A stretch of DNA of 64,000 nt from Kluyvera sp036759925 (GCF_036759925.1 NZ_JAPKIB010000007.1:1-64000), one strand, 5' to 3'. Shown: positions 1 through 9,292, counted from the first letter of the stretch. Notes: generated by a model not told the origin, from the sequence alone. Numbers and translations: made by a program.

Positions 1-99
1 GCCGAAGAGACGGCAGAGTGCGGAGAAAGACATCGTGCCAGCCTGGCTGGCACGGATAAAATCAAGACGTTGCATAGGTTGGGTCTCAGTCCAGGGCAT
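1..99 (-). mobile_element. IS481-family transposase, N-terminal fragment (cut by window edge)
   Basis: Reading the minus strand from the ATG at 99-97 gives 33 uninterrupted codons beginning MPWTETQPMQRLDFIRAS and running off the window. The wording (MPW start, 'RLDFIRA', then 'FSALCRLFG', the start of a helix-turn-helix) is typical of IS481/IS3-like DDE transposases. A strong ribosome site, GAGGAG, lies 7 bases before the ATG. The catalytic DDE domain would lie outside the window, so whether the element is intact cannot be judged. In E. coli the neighbour of adk is htpG. Here an IS lies between adk and whatever follows. Confidence 0.8.
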
Positions 100-130
100 A
101 GCGAGTCTCCTCTTCTATGCCAGTTATAAC

Positions 131-175
131 TGTTACCCATGTATCCGGTCTAAAGTGTTACCTATGTTTCCGGTT
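131..175. repeat. Terminal subrepeats of the IS481-family element
   Basis: Two near-identical 20-base direct repeats lie at 131-150 and 156-175 (both of the form tgttacc.atgt.tccggt), separated by 5 bases, between the transposase start and the REP-like sequence at 181. Such tandem subrepeats at the end of the element fit transposase-binding terminal sequences of IS481-like elements. The exact outer boundary of the IS, about 175-185, cannot be fixed without the other end and the target duplication. Confidence 0.6.
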
Positions 176-180
176 TGTAC

Positions 181-260
181 CAACGCGACGCCGGGTTCGG
201 CTCCGGTTCCCCCGGGGTCGGCATAAATGCCTCGCCCGGGCTACTTCTCCGGGCGAGCGC
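181..260. repeat. REP/BIME element before adk
   Basis: GC-rich palindromic intergenic repeat. Arms CTCGCCCGG (231-239) and CCGGGCGAG (249-257) form a hairpin, preceded by a 'gacgccggg...ccccggggtcgg' unit. It belongs to the same family as the repeats at 3570, 28912 and 53901. It lies directly against the IS end, so the IS may have landed in or beside the repeat. Confidence 0.7.
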
Positions 261-397
261 CCTTAAATCTCCCGCTACGCAAAATATCTGACCATTAACC
301 GTTTCAGCCGTCCCGCCTTCCTTGAGCCAGCGCCGTTCTGGTGGTATCTTTTAGCGCTTTTTAAAAAATATCGACAACCTTTGAGGGGATTTTCGCA

Positions 398-1042
398 ATG
401 CGTATCATTCTGCTTGGCGCACCGGGCGCGGGTAAAGGAACTCAGGCACAGTTCATCATGGAGAAATATGGCATTCCGCAAATTTCCACCGGTGATATGC
501 TGCGCGCCGCTGTAAAATCCGGCAGCGAGCTGGGCAAACAGGCTAAAGACATCATGGACGCAGGTAAGCTGGTCACTGATGAACTGGTTATCGCGCTGGT
601 CAAAGAGCGTATCGCTCAGGAAGACTGCCGTAACGGTTTCCTGCTGGACGGCTTCCCACGCACTATCCCGCAGGCTGATGCCATGAAAGAAGCGGGCATC
701 AACGTTGACTACGTTCTGGAATTCGACGTTCCGGACGAGCTGATCGTTGACCGTATCATTGGCCGTCGCGTACACGCGGCATCTGGCCGTGTTTACCACA
801 TCAAATTCAACCCACCTAAGGTTGAAGGTAAAGACGACGTGACCGGCGAAGAGCTGACCACCCGTAAAGACGACCAGGAAGAGACCGTTCGTAAGCGCCT
901 GGTGGAATACCATCAGATGACCGCTCCGCTGATCGGCTACTACTCCAAAGAAGCGCAGGCAGGTAACACCAAGTACGCAAAAGTTGACGGCACCAAAGCC
1001 GTTGCTGACGTACGCGCTGAGCTGGCGAAGATCCTCGGTTAA
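398..1042 (+). CDS. adk: Adenylate kinase
   Basis: Adk interconverts ATP + AMP and 2 ADP in the cytosol and is essential for adenine nucleotide balance. The 214-residue protein has the family's usual length. The P-loop GAPGAGKGT is at residues 7-15, the AMP-binding segment 'STGDMLRAA' near 30 and the LID region near 122-160 ('GRRVHAASGRVYH'). The ATG is preceded by TTGAGGGGA, a good ribosome site. The gene is monocistronic here: a BIME and IS lie upstream and hairpins follow it. Sequence is nearly identical to E. coli Adk. Confidence 0.99.
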   Translation: MRIILLGAPGAGKGTQAQFIMEKYGIPQISTGDMLRAAVKSGSELGKQAKDIMDAGKLVTDELVIALVKERIAQEDCRNGFLLDGFPRTIPQADAMKEAGINVDYVLEFDVPDELIVDRIIGRRVHAASGRVYHIKFNPPKVEGKDDVTGEELTTRKDDQEETVRKRLVEYHQMTAPLIGYYSKEAQAGNTKYAKVDGTKAVADVRAELAKILG

Positions 1043-1051
1043 CCTCGTTTT

Positions 1052-1122
1052 CCGGCACCGAGCGTGCCGGACGGCGGCGTAAACGCCTTTTCAGGCCTAC
1101 ATCGTACCGTAGGCCTGAAAAG
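1052..1122 (+). repeat. Hairpin pair downstream of adk (terminator plus REP-like palindrome)
   Basis: Two stem-loops follow the adk stop. CCGGCAC/GTGCCGG at 1052-1058 and 1064-1070 has a 5-base loop. A longer perfect dyad has 14-base arms at 1087-1100 and 1109-1122 (cttttcaggcctac and its complement) with an 8-base loop. Neither is followed by a clear T-tract, but together they separate adk from hemH and probably stabilise or end the adk transcript. Confidence 0.6.
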
Positions 1123-1228
1123 CGCAGTGCCATCAGGCAAATTCTCTCCTTACCTCTTGCAGCAATTAGTTTTTCTTCCTCACTTTTCCGCTACAATTAT
1201 CAACAATTTGAATCGATAAGAGGCGGTA

Positions 1229-2191
1229 ATGCATCATAAGAACCCCGGTATTCTGCTGGTCAATCTCGGCACCCCCGATGCTCCAACGCCTGAAGCGATA
1301 AAACGCTACCTGACACAGTTTCTCAGCGATAAGCGCGTCGTTGATACCCCTCGTCTGCTTTGGTGGCCGTTGCTACGCGGTGTGATCCTGCCTATCCGCG
1401 CGCCGCGCGTGGCCAAACTCTATCAGTCCGTATGGATGGAAGAGGGCTCGCCGCTGATGGTGTTCAGCCGTCGCCAGCAGCGTGCACTTGCCGCTCGCCT
1501 GCCGGAGATTCCGGTGGTGCTGGGGATGAGCTACGGTACGCCGTCACTGCAAAGCGGCGTAGATGAACTGCTGGCGCAGGGCGTTGACCATCTCATCGTG
1601 CTGCCGCTCTACCCGCAATACTCCTGTTCGACGGTGGCGGCGGTGTGGGACGAGCTGGCACGTATTCTGGCGACCAAACGGGCGATCCCAAGCGTTTCGT
1701 TTATCCGCGACTACGCCACCGACCACGGCTATATTCAGGCGCTGGCGGCCAGCGCGCGCGCGTCGTTTGCCCGTCACGGTGAGCCGGATGTGCTGCTGCT
1801 CTCCTATCACGGCATTCCTCAGCGCTTTGCGCAGGAAGGCGATGACTACCCGCAGCGCTGTCGCGATACCACCCGCGAACTGGTGTCGGCCCTTGGCATC
1901 TCGCCGGATAAAGTGATGATGACCTTCCAGTCGCGCTTTGGCCGTGAACCCTGGCTCACGCCGTACACCGACGAAACGCTGAAAATGCTCGGTGAGAAGG
2001 GCGTGAAGCATATCCAGGTGATGTGCCCGGGCTTCTCGGCGGACTGTCTGGAGACGCTGGAAGAGATTGCGGTGCAGAACCGCGAGGTCTTTATGGAGGC
2101 CGGTGGTCAGCAGTATGAATACATTCCTGCGCTGAATGACGACGAAGCGCATATCGCGATGATGGTCAATCTGACCGCGCCCTATACCTGA
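1229..2191 (+). CDS. hemH: Ferrochelatase
   Basis: HemH inserts Fe2+ into protoporphyrin IX, the last step of heme synthesis, at the inner face of the membrane. The 320-residue length matches E. coli. Family signatures visible are the N-terminal 'GILLVNLGTPDAP' and the active-site 'LLSYHGIPQRF' containing the catalytic His near residue 194. The C-terminal 'QVMCPGFSADCLETLEEI' also fits the family signature. The start ATG is preceded by AAGAGGCGG. A TACAAT box at 1192-1197 is a plausible -10. In E. coli aes follows hemH; it is absent here and gsk follows directly. Confidence 0.99.
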   Translation: MHHKNPGILLVNLGTPDAPTPEAIKRYLTQFLSDKRVVDTPRLLWWPLLRGVILPIRAPRVAKLYQSVWMEEGSPLMVFSRRQQRALAARLPEIPVVLGMSYGTPSLQSGVDELLAQGVDHLIVLPLYPQYSCSTVAAVWDELARILATKRAIPSVSFIRDYATDHGYIQALAASARASFARHGEPDVLLLSYHGIPQRFAQEGDDYPQRCRDTTRELVSALGISPDKVMMTFQSRFGREPWLTPYTDETLKMLGEKGVKHIQVMCPGFSADCLETLEEIAVQNREVFMEAGGQQYEYIPALNDDEAHIAMMVNLTAPYT

Positions 2192-2254
2192 TCGCAAGCA
2201 GGCGGATGAATGTGCTACTATTCACCGCCTGTTCACAGCCACTCCTGAAAAACC

Positions 2255-3559
2255 ATGAAATTTCCCGGTAAACGCAAATCTAAACACTATTTCCCGGTGG
2301 ACGCTCGCGATCCGCTGCTAAAGCAGATTCAACCCGAAAGTGAAACCAGCGCCGCCTGGGTTGTCGGTATCGACCAGACGCTAGTGGATATTGAAGCCAA
2401 AGTCGACGATGCGTTTATTCAGCGCTACGGCTTGAGCGCAGGGCATTCTCTGGTGATTGAAGATGACGTTGCTGAAGCGCTGTATCAGGAACTGGTGCGC
2501 GAAGGTCTCATTACCCATCAGTTTGCCGGTGGCACCATCGGCAACACCATGCACAACTACTCGGTACTGGCGGATGACCGCTCGGTGCTGCTGGGCGTGA
2601 TGTGCAGCAACATTGAAATCGGCGGCTATGCCTACCGCTATCTGTGCAACACCTCAAGTCGTACCGACCTGAACTACTTGCAGGGCGTTGAAGGGCCGAT
2701 TGGCCGCTGCTTTACGCTTATCAGTGATTCCGGCGAGCGTACCTTCGCCATCAGCCCGGGCCATATGAACAAACTGCGCCCGGAGAGCGTACCTGAATCG
2801 GTGATTGCCGGTGCGTCTGCGTTGGTGCTGACCTCCTATCTGGTACGCTGTAAGCCGGGCGAACCGATGCCTGAAGCGACTATGCAGGCCATCGCCTATG
2901 CGAAGAAATATGATGTGCCGGTGGTGCTGACGCTGGGGACCAAATTCGTGATCGCCGAAAGCCCGGCGTGGTGGCAGAGCTTTATCAAAGAGCACGTGTC
3001 GATTCTGGCGATGAATGAAGAAGAGGCGGAAGCGTTAACCGGCCTTAGCGATCCGCTGCAGGCGTCGGATAAGGCGCTCGACTGGGTGGATCTGGTGCTG
3101 TGCACGGCCGGGCCAACCGGGCTGTATATGGCGGGCTTCACCGAGAACGATGCCAAGCGTAAAACGCAGCACCCGCTGCTGCCGGGGGCGATTGCCGAAT
3201 TCAACCAGTACGAATTCAGCCGCGCGGTACGCTTTAAAGATTGTCAGGATCCGCTGCGTATTTACTCGCACATCGCGCCGTTTATGGGGGGGCCTGAGAA
3301 AATCATGAACACCAACGGCGCGGGCGACGGTGCGCTGGCCGCGCTGCTGCACGACATTACCGCCAACGCCTACCACCGTACCAACGTGCCGAACTCCAGT
3401 AAGCACCAGCATAGCTGGCTGACCTACTCGTCGTTAGCGCAGGTGTGTAAGTATGCAAACCGGGTAAGCTATCAGGTGCTGAACCAGCATTCACCGCGCC
3501 TGACGCGCGGCCTGCCGGAGAAAGAAGATAGCCTCGAAGAGGCGTACTGGGAACGGTAA
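2255..3559 (+). CDS. gsk: Inosine-guanosine kinase
   Basis: Gsk phosphorylates guanosine and inosine to GMP and IMP in purine salvage. The protein has 434 residues and is a PfkB/ribokinase-fold sugar kinase. The anion-hole motif 'NTNGAGDGALAALL' lies near residues 351-364, with its Asp as catalytic base. It is very close to E. coli Gsk over its full length. It lies 63 bases after hemH on the same strand and is followed by a BIME and the convergent ybaL. Confidence 0.98.
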   Translation: MKFPGKRKSKHYFPVDARDPLLKQIQPESETSAAWVVGIDQTLVDIEAKVDDAFIQRYGLSAGHSLVIEDDVAEALYQELVREGLITHQFAGGTIGNTMHNYSVLADDRSVLLGVMCSNIEIGGYAYRYLCNTSSRTDLNYLQGVEGPIGRCFTLISDSGERTFAISPGHMNKLRPESVPESVIAGASALVLTSYLVRCKPGEPMPEATMQAIAYAKKYDVPVVLTLGTKFVIAESPAWWQSFIKEHVSILAMNEEEAEALTGLSDPLQASDKALDWVDLVLCTAGPTGLYMAGFTENDAKRKTQHPLLPGAIAEFNQYEFSRAVRFKDCQDPLRIYSHIAPFMGGPEKIMNTNGAGDGALAALLHDITANAYHRTNVPNSSKHQHSWLTYSSLAQVCKYANRVSYQVLNQHSPRLTRGLPEKEDSLEEAYWER

Positions 3560-3569
3560 TTCGGCGGAT

Positions 3570-3638
3570 TCCCGGGGTCGCTAGCGCTCGCCCGGGCTAC
3601 TTCATCATGTAGCCCGGCCAAGCGAAGCGCCGCCGGGA
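3570..3638. repeat. BIME between gsk and ybaL
   Basis: Two inverted REP units lie between the convergent ends of gsk and ybaL: 'cccggggtcg...cgcccgggctac' (3571-3600) and 'gtagcccggccaagcgaagc...gccggg' (3609-3637). The two arms are of different subtypes ('gagcgctagcgacc' versus 'aagcgaagcgccgcc'), unlike most dyads in this window. Confidence 0.85.
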
Positions 3639-3647
3639 TCGTCATAT

Positions 3648-5324
3648 CTACCCGCTAACCGCCTCACTCAACGGTGGCTCACTCAGCAGCCCCAGCATCG
3701 TTTTGGCAATTTCACGCTCGCCCATCACCACCTCATTGGCACCACGCTCGCTGATATACGCCACTTCATCGTCGTAGTGCGCACGGGCGATGATTTCAAG
3801 GTGAGGGTACTTCTCGCGGGCGCTGGCGACAATCTCCCCGGCTTCGTAGCCGTTCGGAATAGTCAGCAGCAGCCAGCGGGCGCAGTCCAGATGCGCCAGG
3901 TCCATAATCTCTTCGTTCGCCGCATTGCCCAGCACCGCACGAATGCCGCGCTCGCGCAGCTCATCCACGCGGGTACGCGAGGTTTCGATAACCACCAGCG
4001 GGATGCCCTGCGCCATCAGCTTCTCGCCGAGCAGGCTGCCAACGCGACCGTAGCCGACCAGCAGCGCATGGTTACAGATATCCACCGGGATCTGCTTCTC
4101 GTCTTCCAGCGCCTCTTCCAGCGTCTGCTCCTCAAGGGTTTCCGTTTTCTCGAGGTATTTTTCCAGCACCGAGAACAGCACCGGGTTCAGCATAATGGAG
4201 AGGATGGCACCTGCCAGCACCAGATTCTGCCCCGACTGCGGCAGCAGGCCCAGCACCATGCCGAGGCCGGCAAGGATAAAGGCGAATTCACCAATCTGCG
4301 CCAGGCTGGTGGCGATGGTCAGTGCCGTACGCTGCGAGTGACCGAACAGACGCACCAGGCCGAAGGCCGCCAGTGATTTGCCGAAGATGATAATGGCAAG
4401 CGTTGCCAACACCGCCAGCGGCTGCTCAATCAGAATCAGCGGGTCGAAAAGCATACCGACGGAGACGAAGAACAAGACCGCGAACGCATCACGCAGCGGC
4501 AGGGTATCGTGGGCAGCACGGTGGCTCAGCTCTGACTCGTTCAGCACCATCCCGGCGAAGAACGCGCCCAGCGCAAAGGAGACATCGAACAACTCGACCG
4601 CGCCGAAGGCAATCCCCAGCGCCAGCGCCAGTACCGACAGCGTAAACAGTTCGCGAGAACCGGTTGCGGCACTGCGGGAGAGGATCCACGGTACCAGACG
4701 GCGACCAACCAGCATCATAATGGCGATAAACGCCACCACTTTACCGATGGTGATGGCCATATCAATCGCCAGTGAAGCGAAGCCGATATTCTCTTTTTCC
4801 ATCATGCCAGCGACCGCTGGCAGCAGCACCAGGGTCAGCACCATCACCAGGTCTTCAACAATCAGCCAGCCGATGGCGATTTGCCCGCGCTGACTATCGA
4901 TAAGCTGTCGTTCCTCCAGCGCGCGTAACAGCACCACGGTACTGGCGGTGGAGAGACACAGACCAAAGACGATACCGGTCATCATCGACCAGCCTAAGAA
5001 GGTGGAGAGCAGCATACCGAGCAGGGTGGCGACGGCTATCTGCGCAATCGCTCCGGGGATGGCTATTGACTTTACCGCCATCAGATCCTTGAGCGAGAAA
5101 TGGAGACCCACGCCAAACATCAGCAGAATAACGCCTAGTTCCGCCAGTTCAGGAGCCAGTTTGGTATCAGCGACAAATCCTGGAGTAAATGGTCCGGCCA
5201 GTACGCCCGCTAACAAATATCCTACCAGTGGAGAAATTCTTAACTTATTGGCAATCATGCCAAGGAAAAAAGCGAGCACAAGGCCACCAACAATGGTGGT
5301 GATTAGCGGTGTGGCGTGATGCAT
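3648..5324 (-). CDS. ybaL: YbaL, Kef-type cation/proton antiporter with TrkA-N domain
   Basis: Predicted inner-membrane monovalent cation:proton antiporter of the CPA2 family; its physiological substrate is not established. An N-terminal transmembrane domain of about 12 helices (residues 5-390) precedes a cytoplasmic RCK/TrkA-N nucleotide-binding domain starting at 'ALLVGYGRVGSLLGE' near 420. The start was set at the ATG 5324-5322 because AAGGAGA stands 6 bases before it and the resulting 558 residues equal the E. coli length. An upstream in-frame ATG at 5393 lacks such a site. The gene is convergent with gsk. Confidence 0.97.
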   Translation of the reverse strand: MHHATPLITTIVGGLVLAFFLGMIANKLRISPLVGYLLAGVLAGPFTPGFVADTKLAPELAELGVILLMFGVGLHFSLKDLMAVKSIAIPGAIAQIAVATLLGMLLSTFLGWSMMTGIVFGLCLSTASTVVLLRALEERQLIDSQRGQIAIGWLIVEDLVMVLTLVLLPAVAGMMEKENIGFASLAIDMAITIGKVVAFIAIMMLVGRRLVPWILSRSAATGSRELFTLSVLALALGIAFGAVELFDVSFALGAFFAGMVLNESELSHRAAHDTLPLRDAFAVLFFVSVGMLFDPLILIEQPLAVLATLAIIIFGKSLAAFGLVRLFGHSQRTALTIATSLAQIGEFAFILAGLGMVLGLLPQSGQNLVLAGAILSIMLNPVLFSVLEKYLEKTETLEEQTLEEALEDEKQIPVDICNHALLVGYGRVGSLLGEKLMAQGIPLVVIETSRTRVDELRERGIRAVLGNAANEEIMDLAHLDCARWLLLTIPNGYEAGEIVASAREKYPHLEIIARAHYDDEVAYISERGANEVVMGEREIAKTMLGLLSEPPLSEAVSG

Positions 5325-5547
5325 TCCGTCTCCTTTCGTCGTGATGCGTGGTCCCATTTTTGGCGCAGAATGCCGGAACAGCCTGAAAACCAAAAAGCCT
5401 TGTAATAGTTTATGACAATTCCGGTCATTTTGTTTGTGAATAATTCTTGAATTTAACTAAAAATTTGAATTTTTAGGAGTAAATGGCACAAATAAGAAAG
5501 TTGAATGCGGGAAGTCAGAGGAGACGTGTGCTTGCGGGGAGAAAGAA

Positions 5548-5574
5548 GGCAGCCAAAACAGATGTTTGGCTGCC
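5548..5574 (-). terminator. Probable fsr terminator
   Basis: A perfect stem GGCAGCCAAA/TTTGGCTGCC (5548-5557, 5565-5574) with a 7-base loop lies 7 bases after the fsr stop. On the minus strand it is followed by TTCTTTC. The 255 bases between ybaL and fsr (5325-5580) hold this hairpin and AT-rich ybaL promoter sequence. Confidence 0.7.
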
Positions 5575-5580
5575 CAAAAA

Positions 5581-6801
5581 TCAGTGTTTTTGGCGGTTAT
5601 CAGGCAAGAATATGGTCAACATACCGATAAGCGGCAGGAAGGCGCATATTTTATACACCAGGTCGATGCTGGTGTGGTCCGCAATCAGCCCCAGAACCGC
5701 GGCACCCAGGCCACCCATCCCAAAGGCGAAACCGAAGAACAGCCCAGAAACCATGCCGATACGGCCCGGTAACAGCTCCTGCGCATACACCAGGATGGCG
5801 GAAAACGCCGAGGCGAGGATAAATCCAATAATCACCGTCAAAATCCCCGTCCACCAAAGGGTGGCGTAGGGTAAAAGGAGGGTAAACGGCGCTACGCCGA
5901 GGATAGAGCCCCAAATAACATATTTACGGCCAATCTTATCACCCACTGGCCCGCCAATCACGGTCCCTGCGGCAACCGCAAACAGGAAGGCAAAGAGGTG
6001 AATCTGGGCGTTTTGTACCGATAATCCGAATTTTTGCATCAGATAAAAGGTGTAGTAGCTGCTAATGCTCGCCATATAGAAGTATTTGGAGAAAATCAGC
6101 ATCAGCAGAATGAAAACGGCCAGCACCACTTTATTTTTCGGCAGCGGATTAACGATAACGGTTTTAGGTTTACCTTTCGCTAAACGATGCTGCGCCGCGT
6201 ACCAGCGGCTAACCTGCGCCAGAACAACGATTGCCAGCAGCGCGGCCAGTACGAACCAGGCGACGTTGCCTTTGCCATAAGGCGCGATAATCACCGCCGC
6301 CAACAATGGCCCCAGCGAGCTGCCGAAGTTGCCGCCCACCTGGAAGATGGACTGCGCCAGGCCGTGACGACCGCCGGAAGCCATACGAGCCACGCGGGAG
6401 GATTCCGGGTGGAACACCGATGAACCGGTGCCGACCAGCGCTGCCGCCAGCAGAACCCCGCCGAAGCTGCTCGCCAGCGCCAGCAGCACCAGACCGCTTA
6501 GGGTAAAGCACATGCCGACCGGTAGCGACCACGGCATAGAGCGTTTATCGGTGATATAGCCGATAACCGGCTGGAACAGCGATGAGGTGAGCTGGAAGGT
6601 CAGGGTAATCATCCCAATCTGCACGAAGCTGAGCGAAAACTCCGACTGGAGCAGCGGATAGATCGCCAGAATCAACGACTGAATCATATCGTTGAGCAGA
6701 TGGGAGAGGCTGATCGCCCCCAGAATACCAAATGAGGTACGACCCTTCTGCGAAGACGCAGACGGGCCTGGCCGCGTAGGGCTGGTTTCAGAAATTGCCA
6801 T
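5581..6801 (-). CDS. fsr: Fosmidomycin-resistance MFS efflux protein
   Basis: Fsr is a major-facilitator transporter; overexpression in E. coli confers fosmidomycin resistance. About 12 transmembrane helices are visible. The MFS loop motif appears as 'GGPVGDKIGRKYVIWG' and the 'GTGSSVFHPESSR' segment is family-specific. The ATG at 6801 gives 406 residues, the E. coli length. A GTG three codons upstream (6810) is also open but has no ribosome site. It is divergent from ushA. Confidence 0.97.
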   Translation of the reverse strand: MAISETSPTRPGPSASSQKGRTSFGILGAISLSHLLNDMIQSLILAIYPLLQSEFSLSFVQIGMITLTFQLTSSLFQPVIGYITDKRSMPWSLPVGMCFTLSGLVLLALASSFGGVLLAAALVGTGSSVFHPESSRVARMASGGRHGLAQSIFQVGGNFGSSLGPLLAAVIIAPYGKGNVAWFVLAALLAIVVLAQVSRWYAAQHRLAKGKPKTVIVNPLPKNKVVLAVFILLMLIFSKYFYMASISSYYTFYLMQKFGLSVQNAQIHLFAFLFAVAAGTVIGGPVGDKIGRKYVIWGSILGVAPFTLLLPYATLWWTGILTVIIGFILASAFSAILVYAQELLPGRIGMVSGLFFGFAFGMGGLGAAVLGLIADHTSIDLVYKICAFLPLIGMLTIFLPDNRQKH

Positions 6802-6975
6802 AGATTCCACTTGTATTTAAGAGTGCGATGTTGGGGATATACGCTTTAATAATAATTATCAGACTAAGATACCTGCCTAAGACGTTTGAAGGAAGTCTCA
6901 TTTCTGAAAACAAATTAGACTAATATTTCAGAGCATTGTAATTTCGGCGATGGTTATTCACTCAGGGAGAGAAAC

Positions 6976-8628
6976 ATGCATTTCGTCAAACGGGGCGTGG
7001 CGCTGGCGATGCTGTCTGCATTGTCTTTAGTCAGCTTACCTTCTCAGGCTTATCAGCAAGATAAAACCTATAAAATCACCATCCTGCATACCAACGATCA
7101 TCACGGCCATTTCTGGCGCAGCGAATACGGCGAATATGGACTGGCGGCGCAAAAAACGCTGGTGGACGGCATTCGTAAAGAGGTGGCGGCTGAAGGGGGA
7201 AGCGTGCTGCTGCTCTCCGGCGGCGATATTAACACCGGGGTTCCGGAGTCCGACCTTCAGGACGCCGAGCCAGATTTCCGCGGCATGAACCTGGTGGGCT
7301 ACGATGCGATGGCCGTGGGTAACCACGAATTCGATAATCCGATGAGCGTGCTGCGCCAGCAGGAAAAATGGGCCAAATTCCCGTTCCTCTCTGCCAACAT
7401 CTATCAGAAAAGCACCGGCGAACGCCTGTTTAAACCCTGGGCGATTTTCAAACGCCAGGATCTTAAAATTGCCGTTATTGGCTTAACCACCGATGACACC
7501 GCTAAAATTGGCAACCCGGAATATTTCACCGATATTGAATTCCGCAAACCGGCGGAAGAAGCCAAAGTTGTGATTCAGGAGTTGCAGCAAAAAGAGAAGC
7601 CGGATCTGATTCTGGCCACGACCCATATGGGCCATTACGATAACGGCGAGCACGGTTCCAACGCGCCGGGCGATGTCGAAATGGCGCGCAGCCTGCCCGC
7701 GGGTTCGCTGGCGATGATTGTGGGTGGTCACTCACAGGATCCGGTCTGCATGGCATCGGAGAATAAAAAGCAGGTCGACTACGTGCCCGGCACCCCGTGC
7801 GCGCCGGACAAACAGAACGGTATCTGGATTGTGCAGGCCCATGAGTGGGGCAAATACGTTGGTCGCGCCGACTTTGAGTTCCGCAATGGTGAGATGAAGC
7901 TGGTGCACTATCAGCTGATCCCGGTGAACCTGAAGAAAAAGGTGACCTACGATAACGGGCAGAGTGAGCGCGTACTTTACACGCCACAAATCCCGGAAAA
8001 TCCGCAGATGCTCTCGCTGTTAACGCCGTTCCAGAGTAAAGGCAAAGCACAGTTGGATGTAAAAGTGGGCAGCGTCAACGGGCATCTGGAGGGCGATCGT
8101 AGCAAGGTTCGCTTTGTGCAAACCAATATGGGACGACTGATTCTCGCCGCACAGATGGCGCGCACTGGCGCTGACTTTGGCGTGATGAGCGGCGGCGGCA
8201 TTCGTGATTCCATTGAAGAGGGAAATATCACCTACAAGAGCGTGCTGAAAGTGCAGCCGTTTGGCAACGTGGTGGTATACGCCGATATGAACGGCAAAGA
8301 GGTCACTGAGTATCTGACCGCGGTCGCTCAGATGAAGCCAGATTCCGGTGCTTATCCGCAGTTTGCTAACGTGAGCTTTGTGGCCAAAAACGGGCAGCTT
8401 CAGGATCTGAAAATCAAAGGTGAACCGGTCGACCCAGCGAAAACCTATCGCATGGCGACCCTGAGCTTTAATGCCACCGGCGGCGATGGCTATCCGAAGA
8501 TTGATAGCAAACCGGGGTATGTGAATACCGGGTTTATCGATGCCGAGGTGCTCAAGCAGTATATTGAGCAAAACTCACCGTTAGATGTGAATGCTTACGA
8601 ACCGAAAGGAGAAGTGAGCTGGCAGTAA
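6976..8628 (+). CDS. ushA: Periplasmic UDP-sugar hydrolase / 5'-nucleotidase
   Basis: UshA hydrolyses UDP-glucose and 5'-nucleotides in the periplasm, supplying nucleosides and sugars. A Sec signal peptide ends near 'SLPSQA' (residue 25). The metallophosphatase motifs are 'HTNDHHGHF' (about 38-46), 'GNHEFDNP' and 'GGHSQDPV', and the C-terminal nucleotide-binding domain follows. The length of 550 residues equals E. coli. AGGGAGAG precedes the ATG. A large inverted BIME follows the stop. Confidence 0.98.
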   Translation: MHFVKRGVALAMLSALSLVSLPSQAYQQDKTYKITILHTNDHHGHFWRSEYGEYGLAAQKTLVDGIRKEVAAEGGSVLLLSGGDINTGVPESDLQDAEPDFRGMNLVGYDAMAVGNHEFDNPMSVLRQQEKWAKFPFLSANIYQKSTGERLFKPWAIFKRQDLKIAVIGLTTDDTAKIGNPEYFTDIEFRKPAEEAKVVIQELQQKEKPDLILATTHMGHYDNGEHGSNAPGDVEMARSLPAGSLAMIVGGHSQDPVCMASENKKQVDYVPGTPCAPDKQNGIWIVQAHEWGKYVGRADFEFRNGEMKLVHYQLIPVNLKKKVTYDNGQSERVLYTPQIPENPQMLSLLTPFQSKGKAQLDVKVGSVNGHLEGDRSKVRFVQTNMGRLILAAQMARTGADFGVMSGGGIRDSIEEGNITYKSVLKVQPFGNVVVYADMNGKEVTEYLTAVAQMKPDSGAYPQFANVSFVAKNGQLQDLKIKGEPVDPAKTYRMATLSFNATGGDGYPKIDSKPGYVNTGFIDAEVLKQYIEQNSPLDVNAYEPKGEVSWQ

Positions 8629-8640
8629 GGCGTTGAGCCG

Positions 8641-8712
8641 TTCCCGGCGGCGCTTCGCTTGGCCGGGCTACATGTTGGTGGTAGCCCGGCCAAGCGAAGC
8701 GCCGCCGGGGAA
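8641..8712. repeat. BIME between ushA and ybaK
   Basis: Near-perfect dyad: arm 8641-8671 is complementary to 8681-8712 with one extra G near the end, and the loop is 9 bases. Both arms carry the 'cgaagcg' subtype. It lies between convergent ushA and ybaK and could fold into a stem of about 29 pairs in either transcript. Confidence 0.92.
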
Positions 8713-8725
8713 ACCGGCCGCACGA

Positions 8726-9205
8726 TCAATCCCGACGCGCAATATCCGCAAACGTCGCGCCAAGAATCTTCGCCAAATCCACCGCCGCCAGTTCAATGTC
8801 CAGCCCGCGCTTGCCGCCGGAAACATAGATAGTGGCAAATTCCTGCGACGGCGCATCAATCACCGTTGGCAGACGCTTCTTCTGCCCCAGCGGGCTAATG
8901 CCACCCACCAGATAACCGGTCACGCGCTGCGCCACCATCGGGTCGGCCATATCGACCTTTTTGGCGCCTAACGCTTTGGCCACTTTCTTCAGATCCAACT
9001 GCCCGGCAACTGGCGTCACCGCCACGGCGAGCTGTTTCATGTCGCCGTTCATTGCCACCAGCAGGGTTTTATAAACCTGGTCGGCATTCAGTCCTAATTT
9101 ACGCACCACTTCGTCGCCAAAGTTGGTCTCATGCGGATCGTGGTCGTAGGCGTGGATGTTGAACGGGATCTTGTTCTTTTCGAGTAGCTTAACTGCGGGA
9201 GTCAT
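8726..9205 (-). CDS. ybaK: Cys-tRNA(Pro)/Cys-tRNA(Cys) deacylase YbaK
   Basis: YbaK removes cysteine mischarged on tRNA(Pro) by prolyl-tRNA synthetase, a trans-editing activity in the cytosol. The 159 residues form a single YbaK/INS fold. 'LAVAVTPVAGQLDLKKVAKALGAKKVDMAD' with its conserved lysines and 'GYLVGGISPLG' are clear family signatures. The length equals E. coli. AGGAACG precedes the ATG. It is convergent with ushA and divergent from the sRNA gene chiX. Confidence 0.98.
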   Translation of the reverse strand: MTPAVKLLEKNKIPFNIHAYDHDPHETNFGDEVVRKLGLNADQVYKTLLVAMNGDMKQLAVAVTPVAGQLDLKKVAKALGAKKVDMADPMVAQRVTGYLVGGISPLGQKKRLPTVIDAPSQEFATIYVSGGKRGLDIELAAVDLAKILGATFADIARRD

Positions 9206-9292
9206 AACGTTCCTTCTTACTACAGACGTGATATGCAGCCAGCATACGCCCTAAAACGCACTAAAAAATAGTATAATCTTGCGCAATAGGTA

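Noticed and set aside
35..226. 63-codon frame across the IS end
   Set aside because: It runs antisense through the transposase start and terminal repeats into a BIME, so it is not a gene.
5483..5869. A plus-strand frame with AGGAG before its ATG, antisense to the end of fsr
   Set aside because: The ribosome site is decent and an AT-rich stretch precedes it, but the frame passes through the fsr terminator and most of it mirrors fsr codons. The peptide is basic and low in complexity. I cannot support it as a gene.
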